Assembly: GCF_005747095.1 (NCBI RefSeq)
Contig: NZ_SWLG01000017.1
Location: 1-64,000, forward strand
DNA: 64,000 bases
Origin: Exobacillus caeni
GTDB taxonomy: Bacteria > Bacillota > Bacilli > Bacillales > Guptibacillaceae
Direction of reading: 5' to 3'
The position numbers and the translations under genes were made by a program. Each line of letters opens with the position of its first letter. Positions within the stretch are counted from its first letter, which is position 1. Under the pieces are notes generated by a model, which did no database searches, was not told the origin of the DNA, and saw only the letters and a list, made by a program, of their open reading frames with translations. Below, piece after piece: positions 18,807 to 27,296 of this stretch.

Positions 18807-19484
18807 TTAACCGCTTATCGGTTTAATGCATTCCGGAAAATTATTTTTTGGGGAGTTTATTGCGCTTGATATACGGTAAGCGTCCATCTTGTGTTCAGGA
18901 AACGGCACCAATAATTCTTCTAAATCATTTGCGTTTTGATTCCTTGGATCGAGCCACGCTTGTTCTTCTTCTTTTGATAAAATAACAGGCATCCGGTTAT
19001 GTATGTCTTTCATCAAGTCGTTTGGCCTGGTCGTTATAATTGTACAGGTGAAAACGGATTCACCGTTTTTGTCTTTCCATTTATCCCATAGCCCTGCCAT
19101 TGCAAAGAGCCTTCCTTGATCGACTCTGATTCGCATCGGGATTTTTTTATCGTCTTCTTTTTTCCATTCGTAAAAGCTGTCTCCCAGGACAAGGCAGCGC
19201 TTTCTTTGGAACGAGTGTTTAAAGCTGGGCTTTTTTGCAATTGTTTCGGCTCGGGCATTGATAAGCTTATTCCCTATTTTAGAATCCTTTGCCCAAAAGG
19301 GAATCAATCCCCATTTAAGTTTTCCTATTTTATTTGAACCGTTTGAGTTAATGACTGTTACAATTTCCTGCCCAGGAGCAATATTGTATGCCGGTTCATA
19401 TTCGAAGCCGTCAGCAGCCGCTTCTATGCTAAACCGTTCAAGGATGGTTTCCAAATCAGTAAATAAGCTATATCTCCCGCACAT
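18807..19484 (-). CDS. SRAP domain protein (YedK/HMCES family)
   Basis: A 225-aa protein starting MCGRY, where the catalytic Cys2 is exposed after Met removal and crosslinks to abasic sites in single-stranded DNA. Other family motifs: NIAPGQ, WGLIPFWAKD, NARAET, CLVLGDSFYEWKK and the active-site His in NRMPVIL context. ATG 19484 with GGAGGG fixes the start; the frame extends 5 codons upstream but would mask Cys2. Its location next to the spore gene sspE may hint at use in germination DNA repair, which is inference. Confidence 0.95.
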   Translation of the reverse strand: MCGRYSLFTDLETILERFSIEAAADGFEYEPAYNIAPGQEIVTVINSNGSNKIGKLKWGLIPFWAKDSKIGNKLINARAETIAKKPSFKHSFQRKRCLVLGDSFYEWKKEDDKKIPMRIRVDQGRLFAMAGLWDKWKDKNGESVFTCTIITTRPNDLMKDIHNRMPVILSKEEEQAWLDPRNQNANDLEELLVPFPEHKMDAYRISSAINSPKNNFPECIKPISG

Positions 19485-19549
19485 TGTTGAACCCTCCAAT
19501 CCTTATAACAATTCTATATGAAAGGCCTTTTACCTGCATGATATTACAA

Positions 19550-19575
19550 GAGGCGCTCCCATAGAGGAGCGCCTG
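19550..19575 (-). terminator. Terminator of sspE
   Basis: Perfect 9-bp arms AGGCGCTCC (19551-19559) and GGAGCGCCT (19566-19574), 17 bp after the sspE stop. Confidence 0.8.
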
Positions 19576-19591
19576 CTTGAGTCGAGGTTGA

Positions 19592-19780
19592 TTAAGAATT
19601 TTGTCCTTTTTTCTGTTCAGCTTTAGCGTTCTGTTGTCTCACTTGTTGAGCATCAGTTTCGCTAGCGAACTCAGTGCCGAATGCTTCAGCTCCAGCTTGT
19701 CCAGCTGCAGATTGTTGGTTCTTTTGTCTAACGTGTTGAACGTTAGTACCAGCTTGTGTTTTACCTGGTTGTTTTGCCAT
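19592..19780 (-). CDS. sspE: Gamma-type small acid-soluble spore protein
   Basis: A 62-aa Gln/Ala/Asn-rich, hydrophobic-poor protein stored in the forespore and degraded at germination to supply amino acids. The FGTEFASETDAQ segment carries the conserved germination-protease recognition motif EFASET. Related QxVRQxN blocks flank it. It has one repeat unit, shorter than the 84-aa B. subtilis SspE. A strong GGAGGTGAT site precedes the ATG. Forespore (sigma-G) transcription is expected from family knowledge; I could not define its promoter with confidence. Confidence 0.95.
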   Translation of the reverse strand: MAKQPGKTQAGTNVQHVRQKNQQSAAGQAGAEAFGTEFASETDAQQVRQQNAKAEQKKGQNS

Positions 19781-19932
19781 TTGGTATCACCTCCACGATA
19801 TATAGAATGTCCAGTTGAAGAGTTGTTATGTAAGAAATTTTCAAAGGAATTTATTTCACATTACAGCGCTATCTAACTTGCATATTCAGCGGATAGAAGC
19901 TAAAAATAAACAGTGATAAAGGAGGAAATCCC

Positions 19933-20124
19933 ATGGCTTTTGAACGCGATATTACAGAATTAACGATGATCCCCAAAAACGAATGGCAGGACCAGGAACT
20001 CGCCTTTTATCATAGTAATCTTAAGCAAATGGCCGCCTATCTTAATAGCGAGGGAGTCAGCATGCATCATGAAATTATTAAAGAAATCGAAAACCGCGGC
20101 GGCATGAAAAAGCTGAACCAATGA
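19933..20124 (+). CDS. Small conserved-looking protein, function unknown
   Basis: A 63-aa acidic, soluble, mostly helical protein (EWQDQELAFYHSNLKQMAAYL) from ATG 19933, with AAAGGAGG 8 bp upstream. I do not recognise the family. It lies divergently from sspE and converges on an SDR gene with a shared terminator, so it is a free-standing unit. The excellent ribosome site and clean terminator argue for a real gene. Confidence 0.7.
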   Translation: MAFERDITELTMIPKNEWQDQELAFYHSNLKQMAAYLNSEGVSMHHEIIKEIENRGGMKKLNQ

Positions 20125-20142
20125 AGCATCTAAATTCCAAAC

Positions 20143-20170
20143 AAAAAGCCGACAAAAGTCGGCTTTAAAA
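20143..20170. terminator. Bidirectional terminator
   Basis: Arms AAAGCCGAC (20145-20153) and GTCGGCTTT (20158-20166) with a four-A loop. It overlaps the stop of the SDR gene. Confidence 0.88.
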
Positions 20171-20926
20171 ATTGGATCTGGATTGTCCACCATCAACATT
20201 CACTGTTGCTCCTACTATCCATGAAGCTTTGCCAGAAGCGAGAAATGCTACAACGTTTGCAACTTCTTCCGCTGTTCCAAAGCGTCCGGCTGGTATTTCT
20301 TTCTCTACAAACGCATTTATTTTCTCTGGATTTTCATCAAGACGTTTTTGCCAGTTACCGGAAGGATGCAATATCGCTCCCGGGGCTACACCGTTTACTC
20401 GTATTCCATCTTTTATCACTTCATCTGCCAGTGATTTTGTAAAACTAATCATCGCAGACTTTGCACTGTTATATGTCGGTTTACCCCCGGATTCCCTTCC
20501 GAAAATGGATGAGATATTGATAATAGCGCCTTCCTTTTTCTTTTTCATCTCCTGTACTGCAAGCTTGCTAAAGTGGACTGCGCTATAGAAGTTAAGCTCC
20601 ATCGCCTCTTTAAAAAGCACCAGTTCAGTCTCCATGACCGACCCACCATTGCTTCCGCCAACATTATTTATGAGAACATCAAGGGCTCCAAATTCTTTAA
20701 CGATCTTTTTGAACACGCTTCCTCTCTCATCCACGTCGGATAAATCCACCTGATAGACTGTTACTCTTTTGCCGAGTTCATCCTTCAGAAGTGACAGGTC
20801 CTCTTCCGTTCTTGCTGCCACCGCGACTCGTGCTCCTTCTGACACAAAAGCTTCCACTATAGCCTTCCCAATGCCTTTTGAACCGCCAGTTACAAAGACT
20901 TTCTTATCCTTCAAGTTTAAATCCAC
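20165..20926 (-). CDS. Short-chain dehydrogenase/reductase (FabG-like)
   Basis: A 253-aa Rossmann-fold oxidoreductase with TGGSKGIG cofactor loop, NNVG motif and catalytic S...YNSAK. The C-terminal GATVNVDGG is typical of FabG-like enzymes. It occupies the position of fabL in B. subtilis but does not resemble FabL in sequence, so enoyl-ACP reductase activity is not proposed. GTG 20926 is chosen as start with AAGGA about 10 bp upstream; GTG 20935 overlaps that site. It follows mutY closely and is likely cotranscribed with it. Confidence 0.9.
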   Translation of the reverse strand: MDLNLKDKKVFVTGGSKGIGKAIVEAFVSEGARVAVAARTEEDLSLLKDELGKRVTVYQVDLSDVDERGSVFKKIVKEFGALDVLINNVGGSNGGSVMETELVLFKEAMELNFYSAVHFSKLAVQEMKKKKEGAIINISSIFGRESGGKPTYNSAKSAMISFTKSLADEVIKDGIRVNGVAPGAILHPSGNWQKRLDENPEKINAFVEKEIPAGRFGTAEEVANVVAFLASGKASWIVGATVNVDGGQSRSNF

Positions 20927-20943
20927 AGCCTTCACTTCCTTTC

Positions 20944-22050
20944 TTAAATAGTTCCATCCTTTAAGAGTTGGATTATTTTCTGATGAGATACAGGAAAAGT
21001 AAATTCCTCAAGTTGGTCTATGTTAACAAATCGAAGTTCTTCTGTTTCGCTTGCTTTTTTAACAACATTGCCTGAATAAACTGCCAGCTTCCATTTAATG
21101 TGGCTAAAAACATGCTCGAAATTTTTAACATGCTCCTCAATCTCGGTTTCTACCCCATAGCTTTCTTCTATAAACGCCTGTAACTGCTCGTCCTGGGCAT
21201 TGCCGCCTGACAGTGTTTCGTGATTCGGAAATTCCCATAGGTTTGCTAGCAAGCCGGTTGAGGGGCGTTTATGGATTAACACTTCATTTTCCATTGTTTT
21301 TAACACTCCGACTGCCATAGGAACTGGCTTCGGCGGTTTTTTCTTACTCTTCACCGGAAGTTCATCCTGGACTCCTTCTGCAAAAGCCTGGCAGTGGGAT
21401 TGAACCGGGCATAATAAACATGATGGCGATTTTGGAGTACATACCATTGCCCCAAGCTCCATTAAAGCCTGATTAAAATGGGAAGGGTTTTCTTCTGAAA
21501 TCAGCTTTCTTACAGCTTCCTCGAAAATTTTTCGCGTTGAAGGCTTTGCAATATCATCCCAAATTGATAATATCCGGGAAAACACCCGCATCACATTTCC
21601 ATCTACTGCAGGCTCCGGCTTATTGTAAGCGATGCTTAATATCGCTCCAGCAGTGTAAGGTCCCACGCCTTTTAAGTTTGCGATCTGTTCAGGAGTATCC
21701 GGCACTTTCCCGTTGTATGTTTCAACAACTTCTTTCACAGCTGATTGAAGGTTTCTTGCCCTGGAATAATACCCTAAGCCTTCCCATGCTTTTAACACCT
21801 TATCCTCAGGGGCTGCTGCAAGATCATATACAGTTGGGAAACTTTCTATAAACCTTTTAAAATATGGGATCACCGTATCCACTTTCGTCTGCTGCAACAT
21901 TATTTCGGATACCCATATTCGATAAGGATCTTGATTTTGCCTCCACGGGAGATCTCTTTGTTCTGATCGGTACCATGATAAGAGATCTTTGTTAAACCGC
22001 TCTTTATTTATCTTTTCTAAACTTTTATGAAGATTGTGTGTCTTGTTCAC
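20944..22050 (-). CDS. mutY: A/G-specific adenine glycosylase MutY
   Basis: Removes adenine mispaired with 8-oxoguanine. It has the catalytic Glu in [12 protein letters not shown], the helix-hairpin-helix [12 protein letters not shown] with catalytic Asp in AVDGN, and the iron-sulfur set C-x6-C-x2-C-x5-C in [19 protein letters not shown]-terminal NUDIX-like 8-oxoG recognition domain follows. GTG 22050 with GGAGG 8 bp upstream gives 368 aa, close to B. subtilis YfhQ. The open frame to 22107 encodes a hydrophobic stretch unlike the family. Confidence 0.96.
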   Translation of the reverse strand: MNKTHNLHKSLEKINKERFNKDLLSWYRSEQRDLPWRQNQDPYRIWVSEIMLQQTKVDTVIPYFKRFIESFPTVYDLAAAPEDKVLKAWEGLGYYSRARNLQSAVKEVVETYNGKVPDTPEQIANLKGVGPYTAGAILSIAYNKPEPAVDGNVMRVFSRILSIWDDIAKPSTRKIFEEAVRKLISEENPSHFNQALMELGAMVCTPKSPSCLLCPVQSHCQAFAEGVQDELPVKSKKKPPKPVPMAVGVLKTMENEVLIHKRPSTGLLANLWEFPNHETLSGGNAQDEQLQAFIEESYGVETEIEEHVKNFEHVFSHIKWKLAVYSGNVVKKASETEELRFVNIDQLEEFTFPVSHQKIIQLLKDGTI

Positions 22051-22240
22051 GAATGATTCCTCCGTGTGATAAAATAGTAATAAGAAGAAAACTAACAACC
22101 CCGGCAATCGTCCAACTTTAGATTTTTGAAAAACCTTCCTTTGTACAATCCAACTTTTTGACTTGTTTTAAATTGGGTATAACTAATAACAAAACGTTCT
22201 TCTGCAAATCATCAACCACTCTAAGGAGGAAACGAGCAGA

Positions 22241-23218
22241 ATGGATACAGGGACTCATGTTGTAATGGGTCTAGGAATTGGAGCACTAGCAACCTTAGAC
22301 CCAGTTGTCGCACAGGACCCGATCACCGCACAAAGCATACTGGTCGGTGCCCTCATCGGATCACAGGCTCCTGATTTCGATACAGTACTCAAGTTGAAAA
22401 ACAACGCAGTTTATATTCGGCATCATAGAGGGATAACCCATTCCATACCTGCTGTCCTCATCTGGCCATTGTTGATCAGCTGGGCCATACTTCTTTTTAC
22501 ACCGGGGGCAAATTGGCTCCATTTATGGCTCTGGACATTTCTAGCCGTTTTTTTGCATGTGTTTGTCGATATATTCAACGCATATGGAACCCAGGCATTG
22601 AGGCCTTTTACAAGAAGGTGGATCGCACTAGGTGTTATTAACATCTTTGATCCGTTCATCTTCATCAGCCATTTGATCGGCTTTATCTTCTGGTATACAG
22701 GCTTTCATCCTGGATATACATTTTTAACGATATACGGGATTCTGATCATATACTATTTATTGCGTATCAATGCTCAACAAAACGTTATAAAAGAAGTAAA
22801 AAAAATTATACCTGATGCTACTGAAATCATTGTATCACCAACGATCAGGTGGGGAAAATGGCACCTTGCCATCAAAACACCCACGCAATTTTACGTAGCA
22901 AAGGCCGAAAATAAGAATATTATCATCCATGATGAATACGACAGGGCACCTGTGCCTAAAACACCTGTTATTGAAACTGCAAAAGAAGACCCTAACCTTT
23001 CAGCATTCCTTTCTTTTTCCCCTGTTTACAGGTGGGAGGTAGAAGAGACCGAAGAAGGATATGAAGTCCGTTTTATCGACCTGCGTTATCGAAGCAAGGG
23101 GCATTACCCTTTTGTGGCAGTCGTTCAACTGGAGGGCTTCGAGATCATCAGTTCCTACACAGGCTGGGTGTACAGTGAGGACACGCTAAGAAAAAAATTA
23201 GATCTTGCAACCGAATAA
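22241..23218 (+). CDS. yfhP: YfhP-like membrane-bound metal-dependent hydrolase (DUF457)
   Basis: A 325-aa protein with about five transmembrane helices and a C-terminal soluble domain of about 130 residues. The N-terminal MDTGTHVVMG plus RHHRGITHS provide the conserved histidines and aspartates of the YdjM/DUF457 group, labelled metal-dependent hydrolases. Next to mutY and yfhJ it matches B. subtilis yfhP by order and size. AGGAGG precedes ATG 22241. The substrate is unknown. Confidence 0.9.
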   Translation: MDTGTHVVMGLGIGALATLDPVVAQDPITAQSILVGALIGSQAPDFDTVLKLKNNAVYIRHHRGITHSIPAVLIWPLLISWAILLFTPGANWLHLWLWTFLAVFLHVFVDIFNAYGTQALRPFTRRWIALGVINIFDPFIFISHLIGFIFWYTGFHPGYTFLTIYGILIIYYLLRINAQQNVIKEVKKIIPDATEIIVSPTIRWGKWHLAIKTPTQFYVAKAENKNIIIHDEYDRAPVPKTPVIETAKEDPNLSAFLSFSPVYRWEVEETEEGYEVRFIDLRYRSKGHYPFVAVVQLEGFEIISSYTGWVYSEDTLRKKLDLATE

Positions 23219-23223
23219 AATGG

Positions 23224-23264
23224 AAAAGAGGTTGACTCAAGACCCTTATGAGTCAACCTCTTTT
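23224..23264. terminator. Bidirectional terminator yfhP / yfhJ
   Basis: Perfect 16-bp arms: AAAAGAGGTTGACTCA (23224-23239) and its complement (23249-23264), between convergent genes. Confidence 0.95.
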
Positions 23265-23272
23265 GAATTTTT

Positions 23273-23539
23273 TTAATGCTGAATGTTGTCGTCTCCGATA
23301 ATATCATGGTACTTGGTGCTCCGAGAAATAAATTCGTGAAGCATCGGCCCGTAATTTTCAATCCATTGCTTTACAATCTTCTCAGTAACTTCCGGGCCGC
23401 GGTATTCATGGCCGGCCTTTGCCCGGGTCGTTTCAAAGTCTTCCCATAATAGTTCGATCATTGTCCGCGCCTGTGCATAGGACAGTTGATCGTTTTTTTC
23501 CAACAGGGAAAAAGTCAGCTTTTCAAATACATCATCCAT
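23273..23539 (-). CDS. yfhJ: YfhJ family small protein (WVELL-type)
   Basis: An 88-aa soluble protein with MIELLWEDFETTRAKAGHEYRG, the signature of the YfhJ family, and a WIENYGP motif near residue 60. ATG 23539 with AAAGGAGAGG is chosen over the longer frame to 23620. It equals the B. subtilis YfhJ length and sits in the same neighbourhood (yfhP, sspK). Function unknown. Confidence 0.9.
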   Translation of the reverse strand: MDDVFEKLTFSLLEKNDQLSYAQARTMIELLWEDFETTRAKAGHEYRGPEVTEKIVKQWIENYGPMLHEFISRSTKYHDIIGDDNIQH

Positions 23540-23661
23540 ACAAACCTCTCCTTTCCTGGTGCTCCAATTATTTTCTGTAAATGGACAGAGGATTCTACAT
23601 ACCAGTATAAGCCCTAACACATACTAAGACTGTACCGCTTGATAAAAAGGGGGAATTACCG

Positions 23662-23823
23662 ATGGTCCGTAACAAAGACAGCGGGTTTCCAAATCAAATT
23701 TCCTTCTCTGGAGAACCTCGCGCAAAAGAAGAATTTGCTTCTAAGAGGCCCGACGGTACGACAAATACACACCCGCAGGAGCGCATGTTCAAGTCTAACC
23801 AGGCCCAATTTCGCCACAAGTAA
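23662..23823 (+). CDS. sspK: Small acid-soluble spore protein K
   Basis: A 53-aa gene from ATG 23662 with AAAAAGGGGG upstream. The protein starts [12 protein letters not shown] and has [17 protein letters not shown] and HPQERM, the hallmarks of the minor spore protein SspK. Such proteins are made in the forespore. It is followed 27 bp later by a YpzG-like gene and a terminator, so the two probably form an operon. Confidence 0.93.
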   Translation: MVRNKDSGFPNQISFSGEPRAKEEFASKRPDGTTNTHPQERMFKSNQAQFRHK

Positions 23824-23850
23824 CCCTGAAAAAAGCTGGAGGTGCTTGTT

Positions 23851-24009
23851 TTGGGAAAAAATATCCGTGAGTATTTAAATGCTTTATATAGTGACCCGTT
23901 TCAATCTCCACGAGCAAATCCAAAACATGCTTATAATCAGGCTAACGGTGAAACAAAGCAAACGTATAACGATATCGTACTAGAAGTACAGGCGAAAAAA
24001 CGAAACTAA
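23851..24009 (+). CDS. YpzG-like small protein
   Basis: A 52-aa protein starting at TTG 23851 with GGAGGTG 6 bp upstream. The segment SDPFQSPRANPKHAYNQANGET resembles the YpzG family, short Bacillus proteins of unknown role. It follows sspK and precedes a strong terminator. The pairing with a spore protein gene suggests expression during sporulation, which is inference. Confidence 0.75.
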   Translation: MGKNIREYLNALYSDPFQSPRANPKHAYNQANGETKQTYNDIVLEVQAKKRN

Positions 24010-24022
24010 ACAGTATTCTTTA

Positions 24023-24049
24023 CCAGGAGCAGCAAATGCTGCTCCTTTA
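24023..24049. terminator. Terminator sspK operon / yfhH
   Basis: Perfect 10-bp arms AGGAGCAGCA (24025-24034) and TGCTGCTCCT (24037-24046), between convergent genes. Confidence 0.85.
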
Positions 24050-24361
24050 TGCTTTCTTAACAAGCAAAGAAATAGGAAATGCTTCAAGCTCTGTATTTTC
24101 ATTGCGATAGCCCCAGGCAAAAACGCCATTCATATAGTCGATTTCAAAATTCGAACCAGGATCACCATCGATCTCATAGCTTTCTCCCTTTTTAAAATCA
24201 TCAGGGTTTATTAAATACGATTTAGCAAGGGCAATCTTTCTTTCATACACTGCAAGTTCATTTACCATTCCCATTTGTTCTGCTTTTTTAGCTTTCTCGT
24301 TCAATTCAGCAATCTCTTTTCTGAGCTGCTGTTCAGTCATCTGGCTGTATCTTATTTGCAA
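24047..24361 (-). CDS. yfhH: YfhH family protein
   Basis: A 104-aa protein, from TTG 24361 with GGGGGGAG upstream. That start keeps the RYSQM segment conserved in the family and gives the B. subtilis YfhH length. Residues 1-45 are helical (ELNEKAKKAEQMGMVNELAVYERKI). The rest is a small beta domain (FKKGESYEIDGDPG, GVFAWGYR). An ATG at 24340 would remove conserved residues. It is next to recX as in B. subtilis. Function unknown. Confidence 0.87.
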   Translation of the reverse strand: MQIRYSQMTEQQLRKEIAELNEKAKKAEQMGMVNELAVYERKIALAKSYLINPDDFKKGESYEIDGDPGSNFEIDYMNGVFAWGYRNENTELEAFPISLLVKKA

Positions 24362-24487
24362 AAGGGCTCCCCCCAAGTTGTGTGTTTAGAAAATGTTTCT
24401 AAAAATGCTTTAATTTAAGTATAAAGTATTTTGGCAAAGGGTACAAAATTCTTACATACAATCGACAAGAAAGTGAGGTTTTTCGAC

Positions 24488-25162
24488 ATGAAAACAATTG
24501 TTGTAACCGGCGGAGGTTCCGGTCTTGGAAAAGAGCTTTCAAAACAGCTGGCCGGAAAGGACATCCATATTTTTTTACTTGGCCGAAACCATCAATTTCT
24601 GGACCGGACACAAAAGGAAGTCGAGGAACAGCATGGCGTTGCCACTTCCTTAATCTGTGATATCAGAAACCCGGAAGCTGTTAATTCAGTATTACAGAGT
24701 ATTTTGCAGGCAGAGAACAAAGTCGATATGCTCATCAACAACGCTGGCCTTGGGTTTTTTGGCCCTCTTGAAACGATTAGCGTACAGGAAATTGATCAAA
24801 TGGTCGATACGAACATAAAAGGGACTATTTATATGACACAGGCCTTCCTTCCCTACTTAAAGAAGCAGAAGAAAAGTTCTATCATTAATATTATTTCTAC
24901 CGCTGGCCAAAAAGGGAAAGTGAACGAATCAGTGTACGTAGCGAGTAAATATGCGGTCAGAGGATTTACAGAAAGCCTCTGGAAAGAGCTTGAAGGAAGT
25001 GGTGTTACGGCTACCGCTGTGTATATGGGAGGAATGGACACACCATTTTGGGAAGACAGCACACATATCTCCGATAGGTCGAGACTCAAATCTCCCGAAG
25101 AGGTGGCCTCTGAAATTATCGAACAGCTTGATGGAAGAGAAGAAATCTTTATTAATCGTTAA
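24488..25162 (+). CDS. Short-chain dehydrogenase (SDR) family
   Basis: A 224-aa oxidoreductase with TGGGSGLG cofactor motif, NNAGLG, catalytic Ser in STAGQKG and YVASK. The short C-terminus without the FabG tail places it with classical SDRs of unknown substrate. ATG 24488 with GTGAGG upstream is the start. Its 3' end overlaps recX (opposite strand) by 11 bp. It has no counterpart at this place in B. subtilis, so it is an insertion between yfhH and recX. Confidence 0.88.
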   Translation: MKTIVVTGGGSGLGKELSKQLAGKDIHIFLLGRNHQFLDRTQKEVEEQHGVATSLICDIRNPEAVNSVLQSILQAENKVDMLINNAGLGFFGPLETISVQEIDQMVDTNIKGTIYMTQAFLPYLKKQKKSSIINIISTAGQKGKVNESVYVASKYAVRGFTESLWKELEGSGVTATAVYMGGMDTPFWEDSTHISDRSRLKSPEEVASEIIEQLDGREEIFINR

Positions 25163-25976
25163 GTTCTTCTCTTCCCTCTTCAAGCAACCTGTCAATGAGG
25201 CTTATCGAAAATCCTTTTCGGTACAAATACTGCTTCATCCGCTGCTTATATTCATATCCATCGTATTTTTTGTACTTTCTATGTGCCTTTTTCCCTTGAT
25301 AAAGGATGGCATCCCACTGTTCCTCTTCGTCTTTTTCAAGGGAAACTTCATCAAAAACATTTTCGATTATCTCCCATGAAAACCCTTTAGATGCCAGGTT
25401 CTGGCTTACTTTTTGGCGTATTTCTTTTGAAGAGCTCCTCTTATGTTTTTTGGCGTTTTTCAAGGCGAAGGACCTGGCGTTCTCCAGTTGTGTTTCTTCA
25501 TCGAATTCTTCCAGGCTCTTATCTATTTTTTTACGATCAAGGCCTTTTTCAAAAAGCTCTTTCGCAATAACAGTAGGCCCCTTTGAAGAAGCATTCATCC
25601 TGCTTTTTACAAACGTTTTTCCAAATTCCAGATCATCGGTATACCCGTAGCTTGAAAGCTTGTCCAGTATCATAGCAATCGCATTGTCTGATATTTCCTT
25701 AGTCTTTAGATAGTCGATAATTTCTTTTTGGGATCGCATTCGATATGAAAGGAAACGAAGCGACTGGTTCAACCCTTTTTTGACCATATCGTCAAACGCG
25801 ATCTTTTCCATCAATTTGCTATCGATCTGCATTCCTTTTTTTAATCCGTAAGAGATAAGGACATCCTGGTCTACACTAAAGCCAAATTCATCGCCTTTGT
25901 TATGCTTCTTTTCTATAAAAATATTGTAGCGCTCATCATTGCGTTTTTGTCTTTCTATCCTTGTTATGGTCAACAC
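25152..25976 (-). CDS. recX: Recombination regulator RecX
   Basis: RecX modulates RecA filaments. The 274-aa protein has tandem three-helix RecX repeats: FLSYRMRSQKEIIDYLKTK, then GYTDDLEFGKTFVKSR, then repeats ending in YRKGFSISLIDRLLEE. GTG 25976 with GAGGTG 6 bp upstream is preferred; GTG 25985 overlaps the ribosome site. Its stop overlaps the SDR gene end by 11 bp, and no terminator separates the convergent pair. Confidence 0.93.
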   Translation of the reverse strand: MLTITRIERQKRNDERYNIFIEKKHNKGDEFGFSVDQDVLISYGLKKGMQIDSKLMEKIAFDDMVKKGLNQSLRFLSYRMRSQKEIIDYLKTKEISDNAIAMILDKLSSYGYTDDLEFGKTFVKSRMNASSKGPTVIAKELFEKGLDRKKIDKSLEEFDEETQLENARSFALKNAKKHKRSSSKEIRQKVSQNLASKGFSWEIIENVFDEVSLEKDEEEQWDAILYQGKKAHRKYKKYDGYEYKQRMKQYLYRKGFSISLIDRLLEEGREELND

Positions 25977-26182
25977 AGCGTTCACCTCATTATTATTTTA
26001 TCACAGGAAAGGTACGGGAATGTTCTATCCGAACTGCACATTCGATTGAAGGTTTTTGTCCGGGGGTAGAGTATACTTTAAGAAAACTCCCCAATAGGAA
26101 CAGTCATTTTTTTCGTGAAATATGAGTGGTAACGGATGTCCAAAATCGCCGTGATTTTATAACGGCCAGAGGAGGTAGTTTG

Positions 26183-27091
26183 ATGAAAGTCGCTATTACT
26201 GGAGGATCAGGTTTTGTTGGTAGTGCACTCACTGATTCATTACGAGATGAAGGGCATGAGGTTATTATTTTAACGAGAAACAGCAAAGGAAAGACACCTC
26301 GGAAAGGAGTTACTTATGTTGAATGGCTAAATGGCCATCACACGCCAGAAAAAGCATTAGAGGGTCTGGATGCGTTTGTAAACCTTGCAGGAGAGCCAAT
26401 TAATAGCGGCAGATGGACTTCAGAACGAAAACAACGCATTCTAAACAGCAGAATCGACGCTACCCGTGAAGTGGTCTCTATCATCAGCAATCTTGAGAAA
26501 AAACCCGAAGTCCTTGTCAATGCCTCGGCCATCGGTTGTTACGGAACATCGAAGAGCCGTTCTTTTACGGAAGACAGTGATAACAGGGGCGATGACTTTC
26601 TTGCACGTGTTGTTCAACAATGGGAAAAAGAAGCAGGAAAAGCACAGGCTCTCGGTGTCAGAACCGTTTATTGCCGGTTCGGTTTAATCCTCGGAAAGGA
26701 AGATGGGGCACTCCCTCGACTGGTGATTCCTTACAAGCTTTTTGCAGGGGGGCCCTTAGGGGATGGTATGCAATGGTATTCCTGGGTGCATATCGATGAT
26801 GTAGTCGGAATGATACGATTTGCCATGGAGAACGAAGCAATTACCGGCCCTTTAAACGTAACTGCCCCTGAACCAAAAAGAATGAAGGATTTCGGTAAAA
26901 CGCTTGCTGATGTACTTGGACGCCCCCACTGGCTGCCCGCACCTTCTGTCGCTTTAAAACTTGCTCTGGGTGAGATGAGTGTTCTCGTGCTCGAAGGCCA
27001 ATGCGTTCTACCGTTAAAGGCAAAGGAGAACGGCTTTCCCTTTAAATTTTCGCACGCAAAAGAAGCTTTGGAAAACCTGCTTGGAAGCTGA
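26183..27091 (+). CDS. yfhF: YfhF-like TIGR01777 NAD-dependent epimerase family
   Basis: A 302-aa extended-SDR protein with GGSGFVGSAL nucleotide loop, NLAGEPI, and NASAIGCYG in the catalytic region. The C-terminal DUF1731 segment includes LPLKAKENGFPFKF. It matches the SDR39U1/TIGR01777 family and B. subtilis YfhF. AGAGGAGG precedes ATG 26183. It is divergent from recX, as in B. subtilis. Reaction not established. Confidence 0.93.
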   Translation: MKVAITGGSGFVGSALTDSLRDEGHEVIILTRNSKGKTPRKGVTYVEWLNGHHTPEKALEGLDAFVNLAGEPINSGRWTSERKQRILNSRIDATREVVSIISNLEKKPEVLVNASAIGCYGTSKSRSFTEDSDNRGDDFLARVVQQWEKEAGKAQALGVRTVYCRFGLILGKEDGALPRLVIPYKLFAGGPLGDGMQWYSWVHIDDVVGMIRFAMENEAITGPLNVTAPEPKRMKDFGKTLADVLGRPHWLPAPSVALKLALGEMSVLVLEGQCVLPLKAKENGFPFKFSHAKEALENLLGS

Positions 27092-27119
27092 GAGAGAGTT
27101 CGGACAACTCTCTCTTTTG
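27089..27119 (+). terminator. Terminator of yfhF
   Basis: Perfect 10-bp arms AGAGAGAGTT (27091-27100) and AACTCTCTCT (27106-27115) then TTT. Confidence 0.92.
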
Positions 27120-27296
27120 TGGATTTCCTGAAATTAAAAAAGTTTTTATTTGTATGAAACTAATTAAAAAATTTGTCGACAAAGAAGCATGTCTACCGTA
27201 TAGCTTTTTGGCTCGAATTTATATATAATGTTTTCAATTAATATAAGAATTTACACATCCATGGCGTGTTACAATGTTAAATTGGCAGGAGAAGAA

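Noticed and set aside
20165..20926. FabL enoyl-ACP reductase by synteny
   Set aside because: The position fits, but the sequence is a different SDR type (YNSAK active site and FabG-like tail).
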